DNA from: Jannaschia pohangensis
GTDB taxonomy: Bacteria > Pseudomonadota > Alphaproteobacteria > Rhodobacterales > Rhodobacteraceae
Length of the DNA stretch: 64,000 bases
Direction of reading: 5' to 3'
Assembly: GCF_900113875.1 (NCBI RefSeq)
Contig: NZ_FORA01000001.1
Location: 868,001-932,000, forward strand
Positions 7,989 through 16,822 of this stretch are shown here, in pieces; position 1 is the first letter of the stretch; each line of letters starts with the position of its first letter. A program made the translations under genes and the position numbers. The notes below the pieces were generated by a model that had not been told where the DNA came from, did no database searches, and worked only from the letters and a program-made list of their open reading frames with translations.

Positions 7989-10439
7989 TCACATCCTGAG
8001 CCGCGCGCCCGTCGGGTCATACATCGGGCGGAACGACACATCCGCCCCGATCCGCCGCCCCGCCACCTCGATCTGATAGGTCGAGGCGAGGCAGTCGCCC
8101 ACGCTTTCCCCCGCGCAGGGCACATAGCCAAGGCCGATGGCCGCCCCCAGACTATGACCATAGGCGCCCGAACAGATGTGCCCGACGATATGGCCGTCCC
8201 GCAAGATCGGCTCGTTATGATAGAGCATCGCGTCTGGATCGTGCAGCCGGAACTGGAACAGACGTCGCCGCAGCCCCTCTTCGCGGCGACGCAGGACGGC
8301 CTCGCGCCCGATGAAATCGCCGGGCGCGTCGGTCTTGACGGCAAAGCCCAGACCCGCCTCCAGCACGTGATCGGCGGGGGTGATGTCGTGGCCCATGTGG
8401 CGGAACGCCCGCTCGATCCGGCAGCTATCCATCGTGTGCAGGCCGACGGGGCGCGCCCCGGTATCGGCCCAGATCAGCGTGTCGAGCACATGGGCCGCCA
8501 TGTCGGACGGGACATAGACCTCCCACCCCAGTTCCCCCACGTAAGACACGCGGTGCGCCCGCGCGATGCCCATTCCGATGTCGATGTCGCGCGCCGTGCC
8601 GAAGGGGAAGGCGTCGTTGCTGAAGTCCGCCGGGCTGATCGCCCGCAGGGCGGCGCGCGACCCCGGGCCCATGACGGCCAGAACCGCCTCGCCCGCCGTC
8701 ACATCGGTCAGGAAGATCGCCTCGTCCGGCTCCATGTGGCGGCGCAGCCAGGCCATGTCCCGGACCGGTGTCGCGGCGGGTGTCACCATCAGGAAGCTGT
8801 GTTCCGACAGACGCGTGACGGTCACATCCGCCTCGACCCCGCCGCGGGAATTGAGCATCTGGGTATAGACGATCCGCCCCGTCTCGACCGACAGGTTGCC
8901 GCCGCAGAGCCGGTTCAGGAAGGCCTCGGCCTGCCGTCCGTCGATCTTGATCTTGCCGAAGGACGACATGTCGTAGAAGCCGCAGCCTTCGCGGATATGG
9001 GCGTGTTCCCGGGCCGCATTGGCAAACCAATTGGGTTTGCCCCAGGTGTCGTCATAGGCGCGGGGCTGGTCGTCGGCGGCGAACCAATTGGCCCGTTCCC
9101 ATCCCGCCAGCTCGCCGAAGACCGCGCCAAGATCAGCAAGCTGGTCGTGGAACGGCGACCGCCGGATGCCGCGCGCCGTCTCCTTCTGTCGGAAGGGCCA
9201 GTGGTCGGCATAGAGCAGGCCCAGGCTTTCGGTCGCACGCTCCCTCAGGTAGCGGCGGTTGCGCTGGAACGTCTGGTTGCGGGCGATGTCCACGTCCATC
9301 AGGTCGAACGGCATCTCCGCGTCGTCCATCCACTGGGCCAGCGCCATGCCCGCCCCGCCGGCCGACTGGATGCCGATGGAATTGAACCCGGCCGCAACCC
9401 AGAGGTTCGGCACCTCGGGTGACGGACCAAGGTGATAGGCATCGTCGGGGGTAAAGCTTTCGGGGCCATTGAAAAAGGTGTGGATGCCCGCCTCGGCCAG
9501 CATGGGCACCCGTTCGATTGCCTTGGCCAGGATCGGTTCGAAATGGTCGAAGTCCTCGGGCAGCTGGTCGAATTCGAAGGTCTCGGGGATGCCGTCCATG
9601 CCCCAGGGTTTGGCGCGGGGTTCGAACGCGCCCAGAAGGATTTTCCCTGCGTCTTCCTTGTAATAGGCGCATTCGTCCGGCACCCGCAGCACCGGTAGGC
9701 GGGTCAGGCCGGGAATGGCCTCGGTCACGATATAGAAGTGTTCGCAGGCATGAAGCGGCACGTTGACGCCCGCCATCCGGCCCACCTCGTGCGCCCACAT
9801 GCCTGCGCAATTGATGACGTGATCGGCGTCGATCCGACCCGCCTCGCCCGTCTCTGCCTGCCAGGTCACGGCGCGGGCGGTGCGGCTCGCAACATCGATG
9901 CCGGTGACGCGGATGCCTTCGATGATCTGCGCGCCCCGTTGACGCGCGCCCCGGGCCAGCGCCAGCGCGATGTTGGCCGGATCGCCTTGCCCGTCCAGCG
10001 GCAGCCAGACGCCGCCCTGCACCCCATCGAGGTTCAGGGCCGGATATTTCTCGGCCACCTCGGCGGGCGACAACTCTGCCACCTCCACCCCGAAGGCCCG
10101 CGCCATGGAGGCATTGCGCAGCAACTCCTCCTGCCGCGCCGCCGTCAGCGCGACCGAGACGGAGCCGCATTGCCGCAGGCCGGTCGCCACGCCAGTCTCG
10201 GCCTCGAGCCGGGCATACAGATCGGCGGAATACTTGGCCAATCGCGTGGCCGTCGCCGAGGACCGCAGTTGCGCGATCAGCCCCGCCGCGTGCCACGTCG
10301 TGCCCGAGGTCAGCCGTTTGCGCTCCAGCAGGACGACATCGGTCCAGCCCAGTCTCGTCAGATGGTAGGCCACCGAACAGCCAATGACCCCGCCGCCGAT
10401 GATGACGGCGCGGGCGCTCGCGGGAATGGCCTGCGTCAT
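7989..10439 (-). CDS. FAD-dependent dimethylglycine/sarcosine-dehydrogenase-like protein with GcvT domain (second gene)
   Basis: 816 residues. Domain order: FAD-binding DAO domain (about 8-375; 'AVIIGGGVIGCSVAYHLTRLG' Rossmann motif, 'LTSGTTWHAAGL' where the His is the usual covalent FAD site), a FAO_M linker, then a folate-binding GcvT domain and its C-terminal barrel (about 430-810; 'YDMSSFGKIKIDGRQAEAFLNRL', 'VGLHTMDSCRIERAFR'). Such enzymes oxidatively demethylate N-methylglycines and pass the C1 unit to tetrahydrofolate. The start ATG overlaps the stop of the upstream paralog (ATGA), implying translational coupling; in-frame sequence upstream of 10439 is not homologous. Confidence 0.9.
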   Translation of the reverse strand: MTQAIPASARAVIIGGGVIGCSVAYHLTRLGWTDVVLLERKRLTSGTTWHAAGLIAQLRSSATATRLAKYSADLYARLEAETGVATGLRQCGSVSVALTAARQEELLRNASMARAFGVEVAELSPAEVAEKYPALNLDGVQGGVWLPLDGQGDPANIALALARGARQRGAQIIEGIRVTGIDVASRTARAVTWQAETGEAGRIDADHVINCAGMWAHEVGRMAGVNVPLHACEHFYIVTEAIPGLTRLPVLRVPDECAYYKEDAGKILLGAFEPRAKPWGMDGIPETFEFDQLPEDFDHFEPILAKAIERVPMLAEAGIHTFFNGPESFTPDDAYHLGPSPEVPNLWVAAGFNSIGIQSAGGAGMALAQWMDDAEMPFDLMDVDIARNQTFQRNRRYLRERATESLGLLYADHWPFRQKETARGIRRSPFHDQLADLGAVFGELAGWERANWFAADDQPRAYDDTWGKPNWFANAAREHAHIREGCGFYDMSSFGKIKIDGRQAEAFLNRLCGGNLSVETGRIVYTQMLNSRGGVEADVTVTRLSEHSFLMVTPAATPVRDMAWLRRHMEPDEAIFLTDVTAGEAVLAVMGPGSRAALRAISPADFSNDAFPFGTARDIDIGMGIARAHRVSYVGELGWEVYVPSDMAAHVLDTLIWADTGARPVGLHTMDSCRIERAFRHMGHDITPADHVLEAGLGFAVKTDAPGDFIGREAVLRRREEGLRRRLFQFRLHDPDAMLYHNEPILRDGHIVGHICSGAYGHSLGAAIGLGYVPCAGESVGDCLASTYQIEVAGRRIGADVSFRPMYDPTGARLRM

Positions 10440-12835
10440 GCGCGGATCCGATCGTTGGCCGCGTCCCAGAGGGGGCGGTCGGGGTGAACCAGTGCCGGGA
10501 CGCGACGGCCAAAGATATCGACCTCCACCGACGTTCCCGGCGGGGCCTTGGCACGGTCGAGCATGGCCAGGGCCACGGGCTTGCCCACGCGGCATCCGAA
10601 GGCGGCGGATGTTATTTCGCCCACCCGGACATCGCCCAGCCAGACGTTGGACATGGGCCGGGGGTCGTATTCCGTATCCTCCAGCGTCAGCACGGCCAGC
10701 GCCCGGGCCGGATCGTCGCCCCGACGTTCCGCCCAGATGAAACGGTCGGCCCCGACCTCGCGCAGGGTATAGCCGGGCGACAGGTCGCTGCCCCAGGCCC
10801 GATAGGCCTTTTCGATCCGCATGGAGTCGAGCGCCCACATCCCGAAAGGCGCCGCCCCGGCGGCCAGAAGGCCCGCGTGGATCGCCGGGATCGCCGCCAC
10901 GGGCGCGTGGATTTCCCACCCGAGTTCGCCAGCAAAGCTGACCCGCTGCAGACAGATGTCATGGCCCGGCATCGACGCGCGCTGCACCGACAACCACGGC
11001 AAGGTCAGGTCGCCGTCGGTCAGCGGGGCCAGCACGTCGCGCGCGCGGGGCCCCGTGACCAGCAGGCAGGACATATCCTCGCTCCGGTCGGTCAGGATCA
11101 GGCCCGGCGGCAGTTGGTGCCGGAGCAGGTCGAGGTCGTGGTCGCGGGCGATGGCGGCGGTCACCAGCGTGATGTCATCCGCGCCCCATCTGGCCACCGA
11201 CATCTCGGTCTTGAAGCGACCCGTCGGCCCCTCGAAATAGGCGAGCGTCATGCGGCCCACGGGCGGCAGTCTGCCCGCGATCAGATTGCCCAACCAATCG
11301 GCCGCCGCCGTCCCCGACAGATCGAAGCGCGAAAACCCGCAAAGGTCGAGGACACCGCAACCCTGCGTTACGGCGGCGACCTCTTCGGCCACCCGCGCCT
11401 GCCACGGCCCGTCGCGCCGCCAGGTCTGCGTCGCCTCGAACGACAGGTCGTCGCCGGGTTTGGCGAACCAGTTCGCCCGTTCCCACCCGCCATAGCTGCC
11501 CATGACGGCGCCCATTTCGATCAGGCGGTCATGGATCGGCGAGGTCAGCTGACCAGCCCCGGCGGGCCAGCGCATGTGCGGGAAGTGCATCGCGTATTCG
11601 TGGCCGTAAACCTCCTCGGCCTTGGCCCTGGCATAGGCCGGGTTCGACGCGAACCGACCGAAGCGGCGCGGATCGACATCCCAGCAATCCCAGTCGGTCG
11701 CGCCCCTGGTGACCCAATCGGCCAACACCTTGCCTGCGCCCCCGGCTTGCGCGATGCCGAAGGTGAAGACATTGGCGTCAAAGGCATTCCGCACCCCCGG
11801 CATCGGCCCGATCAGGGGCAGGCCGTCGGGCGTATAGGGGATCGGCCCGTTGATGACGCTGCTCACCCCGGCGGTCGCCAGGGCGGGCACCCGCGCCATC
11901 GCGTCGGCGATGTAATCCTCCAGCCGGTCGAGGTCGTCCTGCCAGAGCTGAAAGCTGAAATCCTCGGGCATGTCGCCGATCGTCCACATGGAGACGCAGT
12001 CGCGCTCATAGGGGCCGAGGTTCAGGCCGGTCTTCTCCTGCCGCAGGTAATAGGACACGTCCGGATCGCGCAGAAGCGGCAGCTTGCCGTCACGGGTTCG
12101 AGCGTCCTCCTCGATCGCGGGGATCGGCTCGGTCAGAAGGTACTGATGCGACATCACCGCCATGGGCAGCGGGGGCCGCCCAAAGGGTTCGAACCATTCG
12201 GCCACCCGCGCGGCGTAATATCCGGCGGCATTCACCACGACGTCGCAGGCGATATCGCCCTTGTCTGTCTGGACGATCCATCCGTCGCCGTCGCGGCTCA
12301 CGCCGGTTGCGGGCGTGTGGCGCAGGATCGTCGCGCCCAGATTGCGCGCCCCCCGGGCCAGCGCCTGGGTCAGTTGGGCGGGGTCGATGTCCCCGTCCTC
12401 CGGGTCCCATTGACCGCCGACAAGGTCATGGGTCTGAACCAGCGGGTGCAGCGCCCGCATGCGGTCGTTGTTGACCATCTCCATCCGCAGACCCTGTGCC
12501 ACGCCCATGGCGCGCACATGCTCGAATTCCTGCATCCGCGCCGCGCTGTGGGCCAGCCGCAGCGCCCCCGACACGTGGTAGTTGATGGGATAGTCGACCG
12601 CTTCGGCCAGCCCGCGATAGAGGGCGGTGGAATAGCTTTGAATGTTCATCACCGCCCAGGACGTCGCGAAGTTCGGGCAATTGCCCGCCGCGTGCCATGT
12701 CGACCCGGCCGTCAGCTCGTTGCGCTCCAGCAGGACGCAATCGGTCCAGCCGGCCAGCGCAAGGTGATAGAGGGAGGAGACGCCGACCGCGCCCCCGCCG
12801 ATGATGACGACCCTGGTCCTGTCGGGAATGCTCAT
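10436..12835 (-). CDS. FAD-dependent dimethylglycine/sarcosine-dehydrogenase-like protein with GcvT domain (first gene)
   Basis: 799 residues with the same architecture as its downstream partner: DAO domain ('VVIIGGGAVGVSSLYHLALAG', 'LTAGSTWHAAGN' with the covalent-FAD His), FAO_M, GcvT ('VLDLCGFSRFDLSGTAAADWLG') and GcvT_C ('VGEITSAAFGCRVGKPVALAML'). The two copies are clearly diverged, so they may act on different methylamines or form a pair. Start set at ATG 12835, right before the Rossmann strand; the frame extends further upstream but without homology. The 258-base gap to aroQ must hold the promoters for both directions; I found no recognisable glycine riboswitch there. Confidence 0.9.
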   Translation of the reverse strand: MSIPDRTRVVIIGGGAVGVSSLYHLALAGWTDCVLLERNELTAGSTWHAAGNCPNFATSWAVMNIQSYSTALYRGLAEAVDYPINYHVSGALRLAHSAARMQEFEHVRAMGVAQGLRMEMVNNDRMRALHPLVQTHDLVGGQWDPEDGDIDPAQLTQALARGARNLGATILRHTPATGVSRDGDGWIVQTDKGDIACDVVVNAAGYYAARVAEWFEPFGRPPLPMAVMSHQYLLTEPIPAIEEDARTRDGKLPLLRDPDVSYYLRQEKTGLNLGPYERDCVSMWTIGDMPEDFSFQLWQDDLDRLEDYIADAMARVPALATAGVSSVINGPIPYTPDGLPLIGPMPGVRNAFDANVFTFGIAQAGGAGKVLADWVTRGATDWDCWDVDPRRFGRFASNPAYARAKAEEVYGHEYAMHFPHMRWPAGAGQLTSPIHDRLIEMGAVMGSYGGWERANWFAKPGDDLSFEATQTWRRDGPWQARVAEEVAAVTQGCGVLDLCGFSRFDLSGTAAADWLGNLIAGRLPPVGRMTLAYFEGPTGRFKTEMSVARWGADDITLVTAAIARDHDLDLLRHQLPPGLILTDRSEDMSCLLVTGPRARDVLAPLTDGDLTLPWLSVQRASMPGHDICLQRVSFAGELGWEIHAPVAAIPAIHAGLLAAGAAPFGMWALDSMRIEKAYRAWGSDLSPGYTLREVGADRFIWAERRGDDPARALAVLTLEDTEYDPRPMSNVWLGDVRVGEITSAAFGCRVGKPVALAMLDRAKAPPGTSVEVDIFGRRVPALVHPDRPLWDAANDRIRA

Positions 12836-13093
12836 ACGGACTGCCTCCACAGCGGTGGCCCGTTCGGGCCGTGACATCGGGACACCACGTGGGGCGCTTC
12901 CGGGTTCCGGGTGCGGGGTCCTGATGGGCGAAGCGTCCGCCACCCCCGACTTTCGATCAAGGGGGCGCGGCTTTCTGGCCATAGGATTCGTGGCCGACCT
13001 AGGTCCAGATGCCATGACGCTTGGAATGGACCCTGCCCCGGGCTAGGCATTCGCTGTCCAGATATCCGTCACAGCAATCTCCGGAGGCCCTTC

Positions 13094-13510
13094 TTGCCCG
13101 ATATTCTTGTCCTGAACGGCCCCAACCTGAACCTTCTGGGCAAGCGCGAGCCGGAAATCTACGGCTCCGAAACCCTGGCCGATGTGGAAGCCGCCTGTCG
13201 CGCGCTGAACCTGGGCGACCTGACGTTTCGGCAATCCAACCACGAGGGCCAGCTGGTCGACTGGATCCAGGAGGCCCGGGGCACACGCGATGCCATCGTC
13301 ATCAACCCCGGGGCCTACAGCCACACGTCCATCGCCATTCTGGACGCCCTCAACGCATTCGAAGGGCGGGTGGTCGAGGTCCATATCTCCAACATCCACA
13401 AGCGGGAGGCGTTCCGGCACCACTCCTATGTCTCTGCCCGCGCGAATGCCGTGATCGCGGGTCTGGGGACCGAGGGCTATGCCGCCGCCCTGCGTTGGCT
13501 GGCGCGGTGA
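13094..13510 (+). CDS. aroQ: Type II 3-dehydroquinate dehydratase
   Basis: 138 residues. Signatures: '[21 protein letters not shown]' at the N-terminus with the active-site Tyr in the lid, '[13 protein letters not shown]', '[17 protein letters not shown]' and '[20 protein letters not shown]' with the catalytic His. It converts 3-dehydroquinate to 3-dehydroshikimate in the shikimate pathway. The start is a TTG (13094-13096): homology begins at that codon, GGAGG sits 6 bases upstream (13083-13087), and no ATG or GTG fits. The stop overlaps the GTG of the next gene. Confidence 0.95.
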   Translation: MPDILVLNGPNLNLLGKREPEIYGSETLADVEAACRALNLGDLTFRQSNHEGQLVDWIQEARGTRDAIVINPGAYSHTSIAILDALNAFEGRVVEVHISNIHKREAFRHHSYVSARANAVIAGLGTEGYAAALRWLAR

Positions 13511-14130
13511 CCATCGACCTGGCCACGCTTGCGGGGTGCATCGCCGCCCTGCCCGCCGGTCGCCGGGTCGTGGCGCTGGCCGGGCCGCCGGCCGCCGGGA
13601 AATCCACCACGGCCGAGGCGTTGGCCCGGTCGGTCACCGAACTCGGGCGCCCCGCGCAAGTGGTGCCGATGGACGGGTTTCATCTGGACAATGCCGCGCT
13701 GGACGCGCTTGGGCTGCGCGCCCGAAAGGGGGCCCCGGAAACCTTCGACGCCGCGGGATTGATCCGTCTGGTCGCCGCGTTGCGGGCGGGCGGCGCCGTT
13801 GCCTATCCGACCTTCGACCGGGCGGCGGATGCGACGGTGCCCGACGGCGGACAGTTCGCCGCCGACATCGCGCTGGTCGAGGGGAACTACCTGCTGCTGG
13901 ACGAAGACCCCTGGCGCGATCTGCATCCGATGTGGGACCTGTCGGTGATGATCGACGTCTCCGAGGCCACGCTGCGGGACCGCCTGATCGACCGCTGGAC
14001 AGGCCACGGCTTTGCCCCCGACGCTGCCCTGGCCAAGGCCGAGGGCAACGACCTGCCCAATGCGCGCCGGGTGTTGCGCGACTCGATCACGCCAGATCTG
14101 CGCCTCTCGACCGCTGGAGAGACCCCATGA
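13507..14130 (+). CDS. P-loop nucleoside/sugar kinase-like protein (uridine kinase / FrcK type)
   Basis: 207 residues beginning at GTG 13507, which overlaps the aroQ stop (GTGA). Walker A is '[10 protein letters not shown]' (about 26-35). '[13 protein letters not shown]' is typical of the uridine kinase/pantothenate kinase-like superfamily, and '[17 protein letters not shown]' carries the Walker-B-like Glu/Asp. The C-terminal '[19 protein letters not shown]' supplies lid arginines. The family is commonly annotated as nucleoside triphosphate hydrolase or fructose-transport kinase FrcK; the substrate is not clear. Sandwiched between aroQ and the citryl-CoA-lyase-like gene by 4-base overlaps on both sides. 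Confidence 0.85.
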   Translation: MTIDLATLAGCIAALPAGRRVVALAGPPAAGKSTTAEALARSVTELGRPAQVVPMDGFHLDNAALDALGLRARKGAPETFDAAGLIRLVAALRAGGAVAYPTFDRAADATVPDGGQFAADIALVEGNYLLLDEDPWRDLHPMWDLSVMIDVSEATLRDRLIDRWTGHGFAPDAALAKAEGNDLPNARRVLRDSITPDLRLSTAGETP

Positions 14131-14909
14131 CCGAAGATGCGCTGCGCGACTGGTGGAAGACCGCCATCATCGACATGGAACCAGGCCGGATCGCCTTTCG
14201 CGGCCACCCCGTGCAGGACCTGATCGGCAACGTGACCTTTCCCCAGATGATCTGGCTGATGGTGCGCGGCGACCTGCCCGACGCGGCTCAGGCCCACCTG
14301 TTCGAGGCCGCTTTGGTGGCCGCCGTCGACCATGGCCCGCAGGCCCCGTCGATTGCCGCCGCGCGAATGGCGGCCACCTGCGGGGTCGGGCTGCAATCGG
14401 CCATGGCGACCGGCCTCAACATGCTGGGCGATGTGCATGGCGGCGCGGGCGCGCAATGTGCCGCGCTGATGTATGATATCGCGGAGCGCGCGGGGCCGAT
14501 GGATGCGGCGGTCAAGGCCGGTCTGGCCGAGTGGCGCGCCACCCACGGCAAGATGATCCCCGGTTTCGGCCACCGCTTTCACAAGCCCGTCGACCCGCGC
14601 GCGCCCCGCCTGATGGCCCTGGTCGAGGCGGCCGCAGCCGAGGGCACCGTCAGCGGCGATTTCGCCCGGATCGGTCAGGCCGTGCAACGCCAGATCGGGG
14701 CCGACCGGGGCACGCCGATTGCGATGAACATCGACGGGGCGACGGCGGTGATCTTCTGTGAGTTGGGCTTCCCGGCGCCGTTGTCGCGCGGGCTCTTCGC
14801 GCTCAGCCGGTCGGTCGGATTGCTGGCCCATGCCTGGGAGCAGACCGAACAGGGCGGGCGAAACAAGGGGCCGATGCCGCCCGCGATCCTGCCACGCTAT
14901 TCCGGCTGA
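14127..14909 (+). CDS. Citryl-CoA lyase / short citrate-synthase-like protein
   Basis: 260 residues, much shorter than citrate synthase (about 430). It keeps the large-domain active site: His in 'GDVHGGAGAQ', His in 'IPGFGHRFHKPVDPRAPRLM', and the catalytic Asp in 'AMNIDGATAVIFCELGFP'. This short form is usually annotated citryl-CoA lyase, which splits citryl-CoA to acetyl-CoA and oxaloacetate; a condensing activity on another acyl-CoA is also possible. The start overlaps the kinase stop (ATGA). The 3' end overlaps the convergent LuxR-fusion gene by 13 bases. Confidence 0.85.
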   Translation: MTEDALRDWWKTAIIDMEPGRIAFRGHPVQDLIGNVTFPQMIWLMVRGDLPDAAQAHLFEAALVAAVDHGPQAPSIAAARMAATCGVGLQSAMATGLNMLGDVHGGAGAQCAALMYDIAERAGPMDAAVKAGLAEWRATHGKMIPGFGHRFHKPVDPRAPRLMALVEAAAAEGTVSGDFARIGQAVQRQIGADRGTPIAMNIDGATAVIFCELGFPAPLSRGLFALSRSVGLLAHAWEQTEQGGRNKGPMPPAILPRYSG

Positions 14910-16675
14910 GCCCGCGCCCAATCAAGGACGGAGGAGCGCATGAGAGACACCAGTTCGACCTGACTGGTGACGTCGAGTTTCTCGAAGATCCGCTTGAGAT
15001 GCGTGCGCAGCGTGTTGATCGAGATGCCGAGCGCCTCGGCCACGTCGGAGGTGGGCAGGCCGTCGGCCAGAAGGGTCGCGACCTCGGCCTCTTTCTGGGT
15101 CAGGCCCAGGGCGAAGGCCACAAGGTCCAGCCGCTCGGCCCGGGTATCCGCCTGCAACCCCTGCCCGGACGACAGGGCCAGCACGCCCGAGGCCCCGCCC
15201 CGCTGCAACGCCGTCTGGCGCAGCGCACGGGGCCGGAAATAGAACCCCGCCGGTCGCCCGTCGATCATCAACACCGCCTCGCGGCGCCCCTCGCGCGTCT
15301 GGTCGCGGAACGCGCGCGGCAAGGCGTCACGAAGCGGCACATCCCCGAAAAGCCGGGTCGCGGCACGGGCGAAGCTGTCGTTGCGATAGCTGATCTCGAA
15401 GGCGTCATCGACCACGGCCAGCCCCAGATCGAACCGCTCCAGCACGTTCTGCATGACCGACCCGATGGCCGCCGTCTGCATGATCTGTCGGTTCAGACGA
15501 TAGGACCGGTCCCAATGGGGCATCAGCGCCGTCAGCAGCTTTTCCAGCTGGTCGGGGTTGCCCTCGTCCTCGGGCCCCGACAGGCCGTGGACCAGACGGT
15601 AGAGCATCTCGACCCACCGGGATTCGTCGTCGATGGCGGTATAGCAAAGCTCCACCAGTTCATCGGCTTCGATCGGGCCGTCGCGCCCACCAACGGTCAT
15701 CAGCACGTCCGAGGCGACGCTGGCCATGTCGCCCTCGTCCACCGGAGCGCTGTCGCCCGCCTCGCCCCGTGCCCAGGCGTCGACTCGTGCGGCGACGTTC
15801 AGCCGCGCCTCCTCCAGGAAAAAGCCGGACCGCCCGCCCTCGACCCTGTCGACCGACACGCTGGACGCCCCCGCCGCGCGCAATTCGGCCAGCATGGGGG
15901 CGATGAAGCGACCGTTGGACACCATCGGATCGTTGCCGCCCGACAAGAGCAGGATCTCGGTCCCCGGCGCGATGCGGGCCTGGCGCAGCCGGGTCCAGGC
16001 GGCCTCGTAGCCGCGGAAAATCTCGTGCCAGTAGCCCAGGGTCGGGACGGGCCAGGCCAGATGGTCGGCGGCCAGCGCCTCGGCCACCTTCGGGTCGCCG
16101 GTGACCGCCGCCGTCAGGCCGCCGCGCGTCTTCAATTGCGCACCCAGAAAGGAATAGACCGTGTGCAGCGTCTTTTCGTCCGGTCGGTCGGGCGCGTGCA
16201 GCATCATCCGCGCCTTGACATAGCTGCGCGCCAGAACGTGAATCGCCCGCTGGTTCGGGGGCGGTGAAATCAGGACGATGCGCCGGGCAAGGTCAGGCCG
16301 AAGGTGCAGCAAATCGAGCGTCAGCAGGGCCGAGATGTTCGGCGCCACGATCAGGCGTTTGTCCCAGGGCACCCCGTCGAAGGTCGCGTCCAGATGGGCG
16401 GCCAGATCGTCGCGCATCCCCTCCCATCCGCTGCCCGGCTCCAGATGGCCCAGGGCACAGCCCCGCCCCGTCGACCGCCCGTGCCCCCGGAAGTCGCCCA
16501 GATGGGTGGTCCAGCCACGATTCGTCAGGCCTTGCGCAAAGGGCAGCATGTTGCCGGAATGAGTGGGCTGGCTGTGCCCGACGAAGGCCACGCCGTCGCC
16601 CGCGCCCGGCAAGGCACGGTGCATCAGGGGCGTTCCATCCCGCGACACGACTGTCTTGCTGGCGATTTCCGACAC
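14897..16675 (-). CDS. Alpha/beta-hydrolase-fold / LuxR-HTH fusion transcription regulator
   Basis: 592 residues. About 1-300 is an alpha/beta-hydrolase fold of the serine-aminopeptidase/monoglyceride-lipase type ('VAFVGHSQPTHSGNMLPFAQGL', 'GDFRGHGRSTG', 'RIVLISPPPNQ', acid-loop 'LLLSGGNDPMV'). About 340-510 is a helical, then PAS-like middle ('LGLAVVDDAFEISYRNDSFARAA'). About 525-585 is a LuxR helix-turn-helix ('LTQKEAEVATLLADGL', 'ISINTLRTHLKRIFEKL'). The nucleophile elbow reads APNISAL instead of GxSxG, and the usual catalytic His (motif 'H-E-x-F-x-E') is Ser in 'GGRSGFFLE'. The domain is probably a non-enzymatic ligand sensor (inference). Confidence 0.85.
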   Translation of the reverse strand: MSEIASKTVVSRDGTPLMHRALPGAGDGVAFVGHSQPTHSGNMLPFAQGLTNRGWTTHLGDFRGHGRSTGRGCALGHLEPGSGWEGMRDDLAAHLDATFDGVPWDKRLIVAPNISALLTLDLLHLRPDLARRIVLISPPPNQRAIHVLARSYVKARMMLHAPDRPDEKTLHTVYSFLGAQLKTRGGLTAAVTGDPKVAEALAADHLAWPVPTLGYWHEIFRGYEAAWTRLRQARIAPGTEILLLSGGNDPMVSNGRFIAPMLAELRAAGASSVSVDRVEGGRSGFFLEEARLNVAARVDAWARGEAGDSAPVDEGDMASVASDVLMTVGGRDGPIEADELVELCYTAIDDESRWVEMLYRLVHGLSGPEDEGNPDQLEKLLTALMPHWDRSYRLNRQIMQTAAIGSVMQNVLERFDLGLAVVDDAFEISYRNDSFARAATRLFGDVPLRDALPRAFRDQTREGRREAVLMIDGRPAGFYFRPRALRQTALQRGGASGVLALSSGQGLQADTRAERLDLVAFALGLTQKEAEVATLLADGLPTSDVAEALGISINTLRTHLKRIFEKLDVTSQVELVSLMRSSVLDWARAQPE

Positions 16676-16822
16676 GACACAACCCCGTCCCGCCCATGGG
16701 CAATGGGCGGAGGACAGATTGCAACGGTGACCCGGGGATGAAAAGCCCTGAAGTCAATGAATTACGCCGAAGTGAATGGAATGGGTGCCGTGCCGGACGC
16801 GGCATCCCCCCAACTGGGGGGA

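Noticed and set aside
10484-12874. Plus-strand open frame of about 800 codons across the first FAD/GcvT gene
   Set aside because: Antisense shadow: the minus strand has clear Rossmann, FAO_M and GcvT motifs throughout.
12836-13093. Glycine riboswitch ahead of the dimethylglycine-dehydrogenase-like genes
   Set aside because: I could not find the conserved paired-aptamer core or a switching hairpin in these 258 bases.
14897-16675. Ordinary active esterase with an accessory regulator domain
   Set aside because: Neither the GxSxG elbow nor the catalytic His can be found, so an active hydrolase call is not supported.
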